Source: Impatiens glandulifera (taxonomy: Eukaryota > Streptophyta > Magnoliopsida > Ericales > Balsaminaceae). From it: a stretch of DNA of 64,000 nucleotides. The position numbers were made by a program, and so were the translations under genes. Positions 21,076 through 34,359 of this stretch are shown one piece after another. How positions within the stretch are numbered: the first letter of the stretch is position 1; each line of letters starts with the position of its first letter. Below the pieces are notes generated by a model that was given only the letters and a program-made list of their open reading frames with translations, did no database searches and was not told the DNA's origin. The stretch covers positions 51,976,587-52,040,586 of the forward strand of contig NC_061865.1 of NCBI RefSeq assembly GCF_907164915.1, written 5' to 3'.

Positions 21076-24000
21076 ATGTCTGCTATTTTGTGCGGCAAAA
21101 GATCCATTTTCGAAGACCTACAATCATCGCCGGCTCCGAAGAGGATCCGGTGTTCCTCTTCGAGGTCTCCAGTTCATCCCTGTCCTTCCAATTCGGCACT
21201 TGTCGATCAGCTCAGACTTCTCTTTCCTCGGATGGATATTCAGGTATATTCTTTCCCAAAGATCTAGTTTACTTTTCTTACTTGAATTTTAATGAGTTAC
21301 GCTGTATCTGTTGGTTTCCCTAGAACAAATTATTCTTATGTTCTTGTTCTTTTCTTCCTTCATTTTGTCCCCTAAGTTTGATGCTATATATTTAATAAAG
21401 TTGTATTAAGTTGTGGATTATGAAAAATAGGTTCTTGTATTCGTCTGCTGCAAACATTCAAACGATCTGATATCTAACTCCATACACAATTTCGATAAAT
21501 TACACATGTTCCAGAAAATAATTTTATAATCATACACAGTGAGAATCTGTAATTAGCGTGTTCATGGAGCAGGATATTTGGCATATGAGAGATTTAGGGA
21601 AGAGATTGTGATTTCATAGTTGGATGGTGTGGTTGAGGGATTCAAAGGTTATGTATGTTATCCAAAATTGGATTCCTGATCGAATCGAGTGGTGACATGT
21701 TTCTCTTTAAAGGTGCATGAGGCAAGATTATGAACAAGAATAATGCAATTTCTTGTGGGAAAATGTATGGTCATACAAAAAAACCTATGAGAGAGACAAA
21801 AGATGAAGGGTGAATAAGAAGATCGAGGTAGAATGTGTTTTTTATACATTAATGAATGTGTCTTTTTACAGTCAGCACACAATTGAGCCCAATGTGATAA
21901 TCACGTCATGACAAGTATTTTGACTGCAAATGAGTTTCAATAGTGAATACATTTATGTCCTTTCATAAGCATTGTCTTACCCAAGTTTAGATAAGTTGTT
22001 AGTTTGTTTTATGAGGCAACCTCAATGCTAATTATGTATACAAGCACTAGCTGTAAATGAAGGGTAATAATTAAATGAATGAAGAATAACTTGGCCACTT
22101 ATCTTGAAGAATTCTTTGTAAAATCCTTTTCTCTCGACATTTTGCTCAACTTTTCCCTTATTTCTTATTGCTTTTAAACCTAAACCTCACGAACACGAAG
22201 TGTACCAAGTGGTATTAAAGCTCATCAAACCAAATAAGAGAGAAGTACATGCCGAATTTGTGTTACTAGAATCTCAATGGTAAGAGTCCCTAAGGTTTAT
22301 CATCTAATTTACTTTTATCGCAAGTTGTGAGATAATTGTTTGACACGATGTTAGTTCCTAATATGAGTCAACCTATATGCTTATAAATAGAGGCACTAGC
22401 TGTAAATGAAATATATGAATGAAGAACAGTTCTCTTGACCTCTCAATGTTATTGGATTTTACTCATCTCAACTTGTCTATCATATTATCCTTTGTTTCTT
22501 ATAATTCCAATCCCTAACCAGGCGGTTTTGAGGCATTTTTCTAACAGAGTAGCTGAATAGTGATAGATTGTTCTATTTTCAGGATCTTGTAAGAACCCTG
22601 AATGAATGCGGTAATGATTTGGATTCCGCTATCAAGAGCTTACATGAGCTTTCTCTTGGACATAGTAACCCCGATCTTGTGGCCCAGTTAAATGCATCAG
22701 CGGAGAAAGGTAATCATTTTGTTTTTATTTTGGTGCTTGTGGCTTGTACCAAGTCTTGAGGTCCATATTTGCTTCAATCCAGAGTTCCTTTTCTCTTGCA
22801 TTCACAAACTTATTGTTCATTTTTTTATTTCTGTTTTGGATAGGAATGTTCAAGGTAGGTGTAACATCTTTCGATTTCCCACTTTTAGATATGTTTCATT
22901 TACCTTACCATTCTTTACTAAAATTTTAAGTTAAATTTTAACTATGATGCCTATTGGTATTATGATGTTGATAATGATACAACAAAATCTACATTTGTTA
23001 TGTTTTTCAAAAATCACAATCATCTAGAAAATAATATAGGTCGCGATATAGAAAATTGTATGCATGATTTTTATGCCCAGTGATGCACAAAATTACAATA
23101 TTATTTGGATCAACATCCAAAAACTACAATCTTATACCAGACAAAAAAATCACTTTCAATAATTTTCCACTGGAATTGTGAATGTGACAAAATAACAGTT
23201 TCAAATAGACTCAAAAGTCTAAGATTGCGGGCTTTCTTGTCTGCCTCTGTTTAAATCCACTAAACATGTCTCAAAATCTTTTGGAAGCATGTGTAATCAC
23301 CGGCCACTAGTGTTTTAGGTCTTTTGGGGATATATACTAAAAATGTATAGTATACAAAGTTGAGGTTTATTCACTAACAGGGAACCGATATTTATGTATG
23401 TATGTATGTGCTAAAATAATGCAGCAGGTAGAGTGGCTGTGGATGGAAATGTAGCTCCTCTTGTTCTTGAGTCGCCTTTAGAGCATAAAAATTTCGCCGC
23501 CACCCCAAGGGATGGTTCTGAATGGGTAGAACTGTTGGTGAATGAAATGATGAATGCATCTAGCATAGATGATGCTAGATGTCGTGCCACGAAAGTTCTA
23601 GAAAGCCTTGAAAAGTCAATTGGAGAAAGTAGCAACACTGCAAAGGCAACAAAAGATATTCATAAGGTGAGTTTTTAGCTCTTCTTTGTTGACAACACAT
23701 CTAACACACACACAATCAAATGTATCGAGACTAACTTAGGGTAAGCTCAAGTGGTAAGAGTCTTGAACTAAAAGGTTGAGTCTGATGTCTCAGGTTTGAC
23801 TCCAACTTAGATCACCTTGATTGAAGTTAATGAAAGTGTAATGTTGTGCTAGCAACCTTTATGAAAAAATCCTTCTTAAAAAAAAGTTATTTATTTTACC
23901 CGATCAAGTGATAAGAGTTTTGTACGAAAAGGCTGAGGTTTTATGTTTGATGGAATCTACTAGATAGCAACAATGTTTGTTTGTTGTTGCAGGAGAACAT

Positions 24001-24386
24001 GATACAAAAGGAGCAAATTGAATTATTGTTAAGGGATAACACAATTCTGAAACGAGCTGTATCGATTCAGCATGAAAGACAGAAAGAATATGAAGATAAG
24101 AATCAGGAAGTTCAACATCTCAAACAAATGATATCCCAATATCAGGAGCAGATGAGAACACTTGAGGTTAGTACATTAGTTATATGCATCGTCCTCCTTT
24201 CAATTGTTTTTCAAATCTTTGTTTGTTTGACATAGGATTTTAAAATAAACCGAAAAACAAAAACCCATTTTCTTAGACTTATATTATGTGGTGTTATAGG
24301 TGAACAATTATGCACTGACAATGCATCTCCAACAAGCACAACAAGGAAACTCCATTCCTGGTCGATTCAATCCCGATATATTCTAA
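21076..24386 (+). CDS. CUE-domain ubiquitin-binding protein, 264 aa, 5 exons
   Basis: Exons are 21076-21243, 22583-22709, 23428-23666, 23993-24166 and 24300-24386; all junctions are GT..AG and phases join without a stop. Residues 41-85 form a CUE domain (LVDQLRLLFP with the LFP variant of the MFP signature, then a helix LVRTLNECGNDLDSAIKSL), a fold that binds mono-ubiquitin. The N-terminus (GKRSIFEDL, PKRIR) is basic and might act in nuclear targeting, which is inference. Residues about 180-236 are a charged coiled coil (MIQKEQIELLLRDN). The C-terminus SIPGRFNPDIF is typical of the plant proteins annotated as ubiquitin system component Cue. Exon 3 has a tandem CAGCAG acceptor that could add one Ala. 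Intron 1 holds a TRIM element, intron 3 a SINE. The start codon is the first ATG after the TATA box that keeps the frame. Confidence 0.93.
21997..22546 (+). mobile_element. TRIM-like miniature LTR retrotransposon in intron 1
   Basis: Two diverged direct repeats both start TGTTAG: about 21997-22205 and 22349-22546. The second ends CTAACA, a perfect inverted pair. Shared blocks include GCACTAGCTGTAAATGAA and GAATGAAGAA. Just inside the first repeat, TGGTATTAAAGCTC (about 22210) resembles the Met-tRNA primer site. About 140 bp separates the repeats, with no coding capacity, as in TRIM elements. No target duplication or clear polypurine tract was found, so it is old or the ends are slightly misplaced. 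Confidence 0.6.
23740..23888 (+). mobile_element. tRNA-derived SINE in intron 3
   Basis: An A-box-like GTAAGCTCAAGTGGTAAGAG (23741-23760) and a B-box-like AGGTTTGACTCC (23792-23803) are spaced as in tRNA-derived RNA polymerase III promoters, and an A-rich end lies at 23878-23885. A second, partial copy of the head (AAGTGATAAGAG, then AAAAGGCTGAGG) follows at about 23901-23952. Confidence 0.6.
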
Positions 24387-24625
24387 AGAAAGAGATCGAT
24401 GATGATGATATGCTGAAGAGTAACTTTTTTGAGAGGTTAGCCAACCGAGCAAAGTTGATTATGTTTCATTAGTAATACAATACATTGTTTTCTTTTTTTA
24501 AAGGAATGGTTATGTAACATTACCCATTTTTACCTCGAATTGTAATACAACTTGTGAAACTCCCTGTTAATTTACTATGACTTTTAAGTTGTGTCATGGG
24601 TGATTGATTGGTTTTAATTAAAACT

Positions 24626-24739
24626 TGACATTTTCTAATATCCTTTTGTTCACTTGTTAGGATGATAGTGATGGTATAATAGTGACATTTTCTAATATCC
24701 TTTTGTTCACTTGTTAGGATGATAGTGATGGTATAATGG
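24626..24739. repeat. 57-bp tandem duplication, two copies
   Basis: The copies are 24626-24682 and 24683-24739 and are almost identical (CTAATATCCTTTTGTTCACT core), so the duplication is recent. Confidence 0.9.
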
Positions 24740-25657
24740 TGCCATTGTTATAGTTAGTTCACTTCATTTATGACTTCTTTTTTTGTTCTTTTAGGCGAGC
24801 TTGTTGGAGATTGAGTATGATAGGTGAAGATATCTAACGAGGAGGAATTAGGGATATAATCGGTTTGCCACAACTAATTGTTGAGGTCGGTTTGAGAAAA
24901 TTTAAAACTGTCGGTTTTGATTTAGAGAGATAGTGGACTTCCATGACATTTGCAAAATTTTTATAAATTTATAATCACTCAGTTTAAGTCGAAACAAGTG
25001 ATAAAATAATCTAGAATGTCTAGCTTAATTTAAAAAGCGAACAAATATTTATTAAGCATTACTGTACCTTTTTATAAGACATTGTCAATTGAGTTTTGTT
25101 AGGATATTTGTGGGAGTGTAAGGGTTTGTATTAAATAAATTGTCATTCATGTGATCCTGACAGATAACACACGCATGAGAAAATGCATCATATAGCTATT
25201 AAATATTGTATATGTCTCGATAATTTGGAGTCGAAATCGCATCTGTTATTTCATTTTCCTACTGTGGATGGTAGTCTTCAATGAGGGTTGACTGAGATCC
25301 AGTGAGTTATGCTTGTGTTTTTTATTGGTGTGGACTAAAACGATTAGATCGATAAGGATTAAACAATGAGTTTTTATTCTTACTATCTTTTAGCGGATTA
25401 TTTGGCTGAAAAGAGACCTTATAGTTATCAATGATCGAAGATGCCCGATGCAGATCAACGTCATTATTATGACTTTTTCTGAAATTAATATAGATAAAAT
25501 TGTGAAATCGTGGAGTCGTTTAGCAATCTTATTGCTCTTTTTGAGGACTTAGGTTTCGATTTGTCTTTTAACCTAGTTGTTTTTCGATTTTTTGTTTGTT
25601 TTATCTATTATTATGTTTTTGTCGTGGTAAAACATCTCTTATTTTATTTATCATATT

Positions 25658-25763
25658 GCATTTATCATTTTAAAAAAATAAAACTTATAAAATTTAATTC
25701 GAATAATATTGCATTTATCATTTTAAAAAAATAAAACTTATAAAATTTAATTCGAATAATACA
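25658..25763. repeat. 53-bp tandem duplication, two copies
   Basis: The copies are 25658-25710 and 25711-25763, both starting GCATTTATCATTTTAAAAAA. Near-identity indicates a recent event. Confidence 0.9.
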
Positions 25764-26421
25764 TGTTCTTGACAAATTTAACGTTACGAATTTCTTTAAT
25801 CCGACTCTTCAGTCGTTTGTTGGTTATGCCTTTCCGATTATTTTGATGATTTTTATTGAGTCCATATTCGTCCCCTTTATCCGTAATGACATGTAATAAA
25901 ATTGTCGAATGAATTATTTTTAAAATGATCTTTCTTTTAAATTTTTTTTATATGTATCCTTTTATATTTTTAGATACCACTTAGCAAAATCATTTCTGAC
26001 ATAACTTATCAACCACAGGCAAAACAAAATATTTTTACAAAAATTTGTCATTTTAGTTATCCTAAAGATGGTCCAATTTTTTTTTTTATATTTTTGTATA
26101 AATTCATCATAACATTTTTCTTATATTAAATTCCAGTCTGTTTCAACATTATCATGATGTTTCTTTCAGCATGTAAGTAAATGAAATTTTGGGTCAAATT
26201 TGCATCAACAAATAAACCATAACTAACTATTAGATGTTAATCTAATGGACCAAACATTAAGCATATTAAAACGAGGAGAAGATGGAATTCCACAATAGGG
26301 TCGACAATCTTCGCGTTTTTCAAACAAAAACAACAACTTGTTCTATTATGGAAATATAGAATGAAGAAAAATGCTATAGTTTTTAGTAGCTTTGATGCAT
26401 ATATTGTGTAAATTCTCAACT

Positions 26422-29400
26422 CTATTCTACTACTTCATTATCCATTTCAAGGCTAATCATCAGTTCCTTCAACTGCAAATACCATCAAAGATTAACATCT
26501 TTTTTACAGCTATTGAGGAAATCCAAGGCCAAAAACAAAAACAAAAAATACCTGATCCTCCAATTCTTGTAGTTTTTCGTCGTGAAGTTTTAAAGTTTTT
26601 GCTTCCCTGAATATATACCCAGACAAAAAAAAGAACAAACCTGTTTAGCTCGGCCCAATGTAACAAATGCCAATGGATAGAAAACCACATTCTCTCTTAC
26701 CATTCCTTTGTTTTCACCATCTTAGCTTTGAGTATCTCCAGGTTTTCCTTTACACTTCCATTTATCTAAATCAATCCAAAAGAAAAAAAGATCAAGATTT
26801 ATTATTTTAAAGTCAAAATTTGTATTAATAAATACCTCGTCAAGAAATTGTTTCTCTTCAATGCATGAATCCAGTTTGGTTTGCATCCTCTGCAACTTTT
26901 GATTGTCTTTTACAGCTTCAGATATCTTTCTTTCCACTTCATCTTCAACCTCTTGTAGCATAGACTCGAAATACTGAAACCCACAAAAACACAACAGTTA
27001 ATTTGTTTAGAGCTTGGCAGGAATAAATGAAAGATGAACTTAAAATTACCTTCTTTTGACTCTCAAGTTGTGTAGTAAGAAGTTCATTGTACTCTTGCAC
27101 AATCTGTAATAAATAAAGGCAGTAGAGGAGGAGGTTAGAGCAGTATTTTTTGACCAATTATGACTAAAAAATGACCCACAAAATAATAATCATTACAGCT
27201 TCAACTCGACTGTCCAAGATAACCTCACTTAGCCCAGCATCTAATTTGCAGTCGAAACCACCACATGAACTACCATCAGCATGTGTACAACGCTCGTTTA
27301 ATTCAACAAATTTCCCATCAGTTTTCGATTGAATAAGGCGATGCACATAGTTGTCCCCAGCATAGTCCCATACACGGCGTGTTTCCAATTCAAGGGAGTA
27401 ACAATGTTCTGTTTCTTTCCAGTGTTGTTCAGCATGTCCTCCTTTATACCTGCAATTAATAAACCATTCATAAAATCTCTCCTGCTTTCCTCTTACTGAA
27501 GTTCTTTTTTTACCTCATTTGGAAACACTTATAATTCTTGTTTGTGTATCCGGATTCGGATCCAGAAGAGAAACAACCAATAATTTTTTTAATCAGTCTT
27601 GACTAAGGTGCGTAATAAAAATAAGATTTGAATAACAGATTTTGTGTTTAGATTTTTTTAAGTATACTAAGTTGTATTCCTTTTCCAGGACGATAAGATT
27701 TTTGCAAATGTTCATTTCTTGTGTTTCATTTGATGAGATCTTCTTTTGTATACAACTCCAACTAAGATAAAAGTTTTATATGGTCTTCAATGTCTAATGA
27801 TAATTTATTTTAGTCAAATAAAGACAATGAATGATATTATTTGAGAATAAGGAGAAATGCGACCAACTGCGAGGGAGAAGCGCCGCAGTGACACATGTCG
27901 ATGTCTCACAAGGAAGAAGGCCAAAACCGTTAATTTCAACATTTTACAAGTGACGTAATTTGTTTAATTTCTTGGGGTTAAAGTTGTGTTTGGACGCCCT
28001 TCCTAGATTACCAAATTAAGTCATCCCTAACTTATCAAATGAGCTATAATTTTTAGCTTAATTTGAGTTTAATCTAAATAATTAAGTGATTTTAAATATT
28101 TGTTATCAAATGAAGTTAAATAAACACTTAATTATTTACATCAAGTGATAAGTTGTGTTATCAAACACCACATAAATTTAGTGTCCAGACATAATATATA
28201 ATCCAGATAAGTTACTAGATCTAGAACCTTTGTGTCCATGTGTTTCCAAATGCAGTCATGGGAAAACATGAAAATGATTTGAAAGGACTCATGTATGAAT
28301 ACTCAGAAAAGAGAAGGATACAGTAATCAATTACCTGCCACAACCAACAAAGCCACAGATGACACACATCCAGAGGTTCTCAGAAGTCTCACAAATGAAA
28401 CATTTAGACTTTTCAGGCTGCTGTTGGCAATATCTGCACACCTGAAATAAAGTCCAGATAGAGATTTTCTCGCAAAAAAAGAAAAGAAAACAAATTTCAG
28501 ATATAGAATTCTCTAGGATATGTTGGTAACGTTAAGTTGGCTGGTTGCATAATCCATCTCAAGAAAGAAAATAAACAATTTATCTTAAGAAGTTTTCTAA
28601 CTGAACTCTAGAATTGAGTGTAGTCTTCAAACTGAATCCATGTGGAGATTGATTGGGTGAATTCTATTTTCATAACCAATATATGTGAAAATGTATAAAG
28701 AAAGATTATTCCAATACGAAAAAAAAACTTACAGGACAAGAAGAATCTGTCCAATTGGAGATACAAGAGCAATGGAATGAATGATTGCAGATTGTCGTGA
28801 GAATTCCACCAGTTTCTTGATCCAACTTCTCTGCAGTGAATAGGGAAGATATCATAAAATCGGGAAATCATTTTCAAGACATAATACATGACATACTAGT
28901 AGTGGCTTCATTTGCAACATTTCTACAGATTTCCTAACCAGATGTGGATCGACAAGATCACATTTCTATATGAACTTTGTCTAACTGAGATACAAAAATC
29001 AATTGATGGTTTCTCATTTCACAGTTATTACAACATAAATGGGTACATCTCTTTCCGTAAGATCAACCAAACAATCTTCTATATCACATTGAAATACATA
29101 TTCTAAAAACACTGTTTGTATTATTCAGGCATTTGTTCAAAACTTGTTATCAATAATGTTCCTATTATTATTCGTGACATCTCTGTTAATAAAAAGCTTT
29201 AACATTAAAAAAGTTTTTAAAAAATGAACACACAGGTCCCTAAGCATGTATTAATATATAGAAACATTTGAAAACTAAACATAGTGAAAGACATTTAAAA
29301 ATTGTATCAGTTGTTTCTCATCTGGATTTGAATCCAGATACAAAAATATAGAAACAAATATAAAAAGTGTTTTCAAATAGGGTCAATGTGTGACATACTA

Positions 29401-30596
29401 GTAGTATGTTTGCATTATATAACAGTTACTAAATTAATGATTCATAGAAGTGTATAACTTCCTTTGCATATGAGAAAGGAAACTGGTTAGTGCTCTTTTG
29501 CTTCATTTATGCTCTTTTGTCATATCACTCAAAACACTTTGAAGCAATATCCTTTTTTTGCAAAAAGGAAAAATACTTGTATTATTAATGAAAAGATTTA
29601 CAGAATACTTTGAACCATTTATGCTAAAGTTGATATTCATTTCAATATCCAACTAGCAAGAAAAGAATCATACCAAGGCACACCGGGCAGGAGTTCTGCT
29701 CTGTAGAAGTTGCAGCAGAAGTCTGCACATGTTCAATTGACTCAGTGTATTGCACATCAACTGTGAAAAGTACTCGGCAAGCCTCGACCTGAAGAGTTAA
29801 AAGAAATGTACACTTGAAGATTGCAGAAGCAATATCAACTTTCTGACATATAATACGTTATCAGCAAAAAAATTCAAATAAATTCAGTAAGACGAAAGAA
29901 ATACCTCCAAAGATGAGTAAAGTCGGCCATTGAAATGCTGGTAGAAAGCATCTGTAGAGCTCTGATCATCAAATTTTATCAATACACTATACTGGTCATC
30001 AACTCCATCATTTCTATACCAGAAACATTTCAGCAAAAATATAAAACAGCACATGGTTTAATAAGAAAGACATGAATATAAGATATTCAACCTGACAATT
30101 CGCATTTCCAGCATATGTTGAATAAAAGAACCACAAAATTGACAGAAGTCTGCATATGTCATATGGTTGGGAACTCCAAGTACACAAAGAAGAGTCTTCC
30201 TTTCAACCTAGGAAGAATCAATCATACAGGAAGAAAGAAACAGTTGATTAAATCAATCTTGTATACCCTAATCAACAATAGGGTTATTAAATCAAATAGA
30301 ATTTACAAATTTTAGTCCTGCAATCAGAAAGGATTTAAAAATGGGAACTGTGCAAGAATGAGAGGAAATTTTACAGGTAATTTGGATGAAGATGAGGAGA
30401 GATCGTCGATGAAAAGATGCATCACGCCTCTGGTCTCTTCAATTCGAGGGTTTCCAGAAGTGAAATGAAAAGCTTGAGTGATGCCGATTGACGCAGAGGA
30501 GGTGGCGCTGCTGGAATCACAGGGAACCATAAACGCAGGATCAGTAGAAGCTCCGGCGAGTGGTGCGCCGGAACTTGTTGACGTAGATTCTTCCAT
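26422..30596 (-). CDS. BRAP2-type RING and UBP zinc finger E3 ubiquitin ligase (BRIZ-like), 460 aa
   Basis: Twelve exons on the minus strand: 30375-30596, 30092-30207, 29905-30013, 29674-29788, 28733-28830, 28335-28441, 27197-27449, 27050-27103, 26836-26973, 26701-26765, 26552-26606, 26472-26422. All have GT..AG borders and compatible phases. Residues 1-74 are Ser/Ala-rich with [11 protein letters not shown]; about 75-150 is the BRAP2 RRM-like domain ([16 protein letters not shown]). A RING-H2 finger uses C183, C186, C202, H204, H207, C210, C219 and C222. A UBP zinc finger follows from about 225 to 315 ([33 protein letters not shown]). Residues 340-460 are coiled coil. In Arabidopsis the family acts as the BRIZ1/BRIZ2 heteromeric E3 needed for germination; which paralogue this is I cannot say. 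Exons 9 to 12 are the least certain. Confidence 0.93.
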
Positions 30597-30727
30597 TTGG
30601 AGAACCGAAGACTAGAATCAACGATTCGTAAGGTATTAAGAATCTTCAATTGAAATATATGATGAAGAACATTTTCTATTTCTTTTCTTTTCTCACAAGC
30701 TTTTCTTTTTATATGGAACAACAATTA

Positions 30728-30736
30728 TTTTATATA
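30728..30736 (-). promoter_or_regulatory. candidate TATA box of the BRIZ-like gene
   Basis: TATATAAAA on the minus strand lies about 130 bp before the ATG at 30596. A second candidate, TATAAAAAG, lies nearer at about 30709-30718. Confidence 0.5.
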
Positions 30737-31639
30737 CCACATATAATTAAAATAAATTATTAATGATCTAAATATCAAATTTTATAAATAATTTATAAAA
30801 ATAAAACTCTCATTTGTAATGATTTAACCATTATTCATTTTGTTGAAGATTCTTATAAAGACAATTTTTTTTATTTTTTTGAATTTTTTAATAATCAGAA
30901 TTGAAGTGAAGTAATTTGAACGAATCAATAAAATAATGTCAGAAAAATCTTTTATAAATATTCTGAGCACCAGTTAAAATTATCATTTGACGAGGGTAGA
31001 TAAACAACGGAAAAGATTCTGCCAAGTGAAAATGGATTATCTATATATATATATAACCAAAATAGTGAGAAATTCATACAAATAATGGGAAAATACATTT
31101 AGGAGGTCCTCCATATTAAAGATAAAATACAGTTTGAAGCCTAAAACTTTGCCGAGCCAACTAACACCCCTTTCCACTACGAATTCTTTATTGAAAAAAT
31201 GAAAAATAACTTCAGATTCGATTATTTCGTTTCATTTGCTTCTAAGAAGGGGACAACACACTCAAAAAATGATCAACAACACAATCAGAGAGTATGAGTA
31301 TCAAACGACCCACAAATAATTGAGAGTATTATTTAGAATATAAAAATTCAAGAAAAAAAATTGATCCGACTAAATAGGATGTCGGAATAAACAAAACGTA
31401 ACCTAATTCAAGTTTAAGTAATGGAGAGAGAAATGAGGCATCATTCCATGCTAATAAAGTCATCGGAGTAAAAAAAAAATTGACATTTGAACCTCTTTGA
31501 GAATGTTAAAAAAAATAAAACTTAGTGCTCTGAAAATGAAAAATAATAATAAATTAAAATTATAAAAATATATAAGCTAAATTGATTAGATGTAAATATT
31601 ATCAGATCAGCCTAGTTGATTCATATAGTTACATGAGGT
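30737..31639. other. intergenic DNA upstream of the BRIZ-like gene
   Basis: AT-rich, with a short TATATATATA run at about 31043. No gene, repeat termini or RNA gene is seen. Confidence 0.5.
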
Positions 31640-31815
31640 GCAATATTTGGAATGTATTTACGTCATGTAAAATGTTTTCGGGAACATTCAATTTTTATTG
31701 TGGGTGATGGACATAAGATCAAATTCTGGGACGATACTTGGTATGGTGTTAAATGGTTGGCGGATATTTTTTCTAAGCTTGCTTTTGTTACCATTTGTAG
31801 AGAGGCCTCGTCAAA
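31640..31815 (+). pseudogene. L1-type LINE ORF2 fragment
   Basis: The frame carries FIVGDGHKIKFWDDTWYG followed by LADIFSKLA. This is the segment of plant L1 ORF2 proteins just after the reverse transcriptase and before the zf-RVT domain (compare LRDGKGTLFWHDPWF in the LINE at 37064). Only about 55 codons remain and no ends are visible, so it is a short relic. Confidence 0.7.
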
Positions 31816-31856
31816 GCTATGTTTGACTCTCGGTTTATTAATTTTTCTAGTCGTAT

Positions 31857-32527
31857 ATAGGGTTGAGCATTTTGTGGATTAATCCGAAATACTAATTTAA
31901 ATTGAATAGTTTTAATTGGATTGAGATCAGATTGGATTGAGTCCGGATCAGATTAAATTCGGATTAGATTAGGATTATCCAAACTATTTAAATAAAATTA
32001 TATTTTTTAATTTGTTTTTCTTTAAATTACATTTCACCTCAATATAATATATTTTTTATTTATTTATGTTTAGTCAACAAGACTTTTTTTTAAATTCAAA
32101 TTATAAATAAAATTAATTATAACATTAAAAAATTAAATTTTTTTTAATTAAACATTAAATAATAAAATAAAATAAATTATTAGATTTTCTTAATCTAAGA
32201 TGTGAGTATTTGATGTACTAATCCAAACCGAATCTAAATTACAAAATTGGATTAACTATTTCGATTCGAATTAAATTTGGATTAAGTTTAATTCGGATTG
32301 GATTTGAATAATCCAATTAATTTAAAATTATTGAATAATTTTATGTTGACATTTACAAATATATAAATATTTTTTAGTTTAGATTGTGCAAAACATATTC
32401 AATCCAATACATATTGGATATGTATTAATTAGTAAAATGGTTTAGATTACGGATTAGATAAATTTAGTTTTAATTTAATACGGATCGAACAAAACGGATT
32501 GGTTTTATCCGTTTGTTCACCCCTAAC
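31857..32527. mobile_element. possible AT-rich non-autonomous DNA element
   Basis: The ends ATAGGGTTGAGC and (right, reverse-complemented) GTTAGGGGTGAAC are similar and inverted. Candidate flanking copies of CGTAT lie at 31852-31856 and 32528-32532. The inside has many GGATTAGATTAGGATTA-like words on both strands and no coding capacity. The short duplication could be chance. Confidence 0.35.
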
Positions 32528-33531
32528 CGTATCAAATATAAAAGAAGATTGAATAGAGAAGAACATGTCTCATTATAGACTATTGTTCATGTTTATAAAT
32601 AAGGGTGTAAACCCATTTTCTCGGGATTTTTTGCGATTGCGGAATCTGGATAATTTCAATGTTTGGCATCGTTATATTTTGTTCAATAAGTTCAATTTAG
32701 TTGAACCTTATTAGTAAAGATTACGAGAGAGTCTTAAATGTCTTCCAATATTATTATTTTTTGGTTGAAGTGTCATTCACGACGACATTCTAACTGATGA
32801 TTAGATGTATACGATAGATGTATACGGAGAAACATAGAAGTGGAGGTGATATCCCATATTATTTTACATTGACATGTTGAGTCTTGTGTGAAACTTGACT
32901 GGAATTCAATAAAACTTGACTGGAATTCAATAGGAATAGGATATCTTGGAGATAATGTGTGGTTATTGGAAGGCATGAATCCAAACAACTATAAGAGCTA
33001 GACTTAAAATATGGATCTATATCTCTATTATTTTAATTCTTTTTATCATGTTAAAGAATTAAAAGGGTAGAAGATCTTGTGACATGTCATTGAAAATAAT
33101 GACATGTCATTTTCGGCCAATGGAATTAAAGATGACTTTTACATCATGCATTTTCATTTGAATTTTGAAATTCAAATGACTTGGTTTGGTTCCATCTTTC
33201 CTTGCTCTAGGTTGGAATTCTTTAGGAGCTTCCACTACCTTCTCTTGGATGGGATCTTGGACCCTTTTAACCTAAGTCCACACATTTCTCCTTTGACCTT
33301 AAAACCTTTAACCTAAGTCCACACATTTCTCCTTTGACCTTAAAAAAAATTGCAAAACATTAATAATGAAGGAAAAAGATTTTATTTAATTATTCCTATT
33401 TAAAAGAAATAATGGTATTGTTGCTATATTTTAACAAATAATCTAATTAATCTAAATAATAATTAAATTAATATAATTAACTAATAATATATAATCAACT
33501 CAAATTATATACATAATACATATTATCGAAT

Positions 33532-33571
<40 letters not shown>

Positions 33572-34359
33572 AATTGTAAATTGATGTATATATAAATATA
33601 TATTATATTTTTATTTTTTTATTTAAGGTAATTTAGTTTTAAAAAAAACTTGAATATTATAAGTAACATAAAAGTCTTAATATTTCTATTTTAGGTAAAT
33701 TATCAGCTTAACTTTATTAAAAATCCAAAAATAATTATTTTTATAAACTCAATTGTTCTAAACAATAACATTAGCAATGTGTCTGTGTATTAATTTAAAA
33801 TAAGAATGAACTCGTAATTATTAAAAGTATAAACTATAAATCAGGAGCGAAAATGAGTGTCTACAATAATATTGTACTTCCAAGGTATAAGTTACAAGTT
33901 TAAGTTTAAGACTTATATATATTGGTCCATTTGAATATATTTTTTATTTTATTTTTTTCAACGCAGTAACGTGAAACCAATAAGATTTAAACTTTATCAA
34001 GAAATCAACGATGTTCGGTAGTTAAAACTTTAATTTACTGTGGTCAATGGTCAAATTATATTAACATTGTTTTCATTTTAACAAAAGAAAAACAAACAAA
34101 TCCCAAGCATAAAATGATAATAACTAAAATAAAATAAATTGATAATAAATTAAAAATAAAACATAAAACCTTGTATTAATTAGAATAACGGAAAACCCCA
34201 CTAATACAAGAATAATAAAAAACAGAAAAATTAAAATAGGTAAAAAAAAACCTAAACAAGACACAACAAACAAACAAACCAACGTTTATAGCATGCAAAA
34301 TAAAAATAAACAATACTTAATTAAAAAGACTCTTAAAACATTATTATCTTTCGAACCAT
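32528..34359. other. intergenic AT-rich DNA
   Basis: It holds a 10-bp-stem palindrome at 33155-33178, a 41-bp tandem duplication starting at 33269 and 33310 (AACCTAAGTCCACACATTTC), and an (AT)n run at about 33535-33566. The frames here are short and unrecognised. Confidence 0.5.
33269..33350. repeat. 41-bp tandem duplication
   Basis: Two nearly identical copies start at 33269 and 33310. The duplication lies directly after a less AT-rich stretch of unknown origin. Confidence 0.85.

Larger units (their letters stand above)
24387..26421. other. intergenic DNA between convergent genes, with two tandem duplications
   Basis: This holds the 3' ends of the CUE gene (left) and the BRIZ-type gene (right). 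A 57-bp tandem duplication lies at 24626-24739 and a 53-bp one at 25658-25763. Otherwise it is AT-rich without convincing coding frames; the 74-codon frame at 25510 is low-complexity and partly made of the duplication. Confidence 0.6.
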
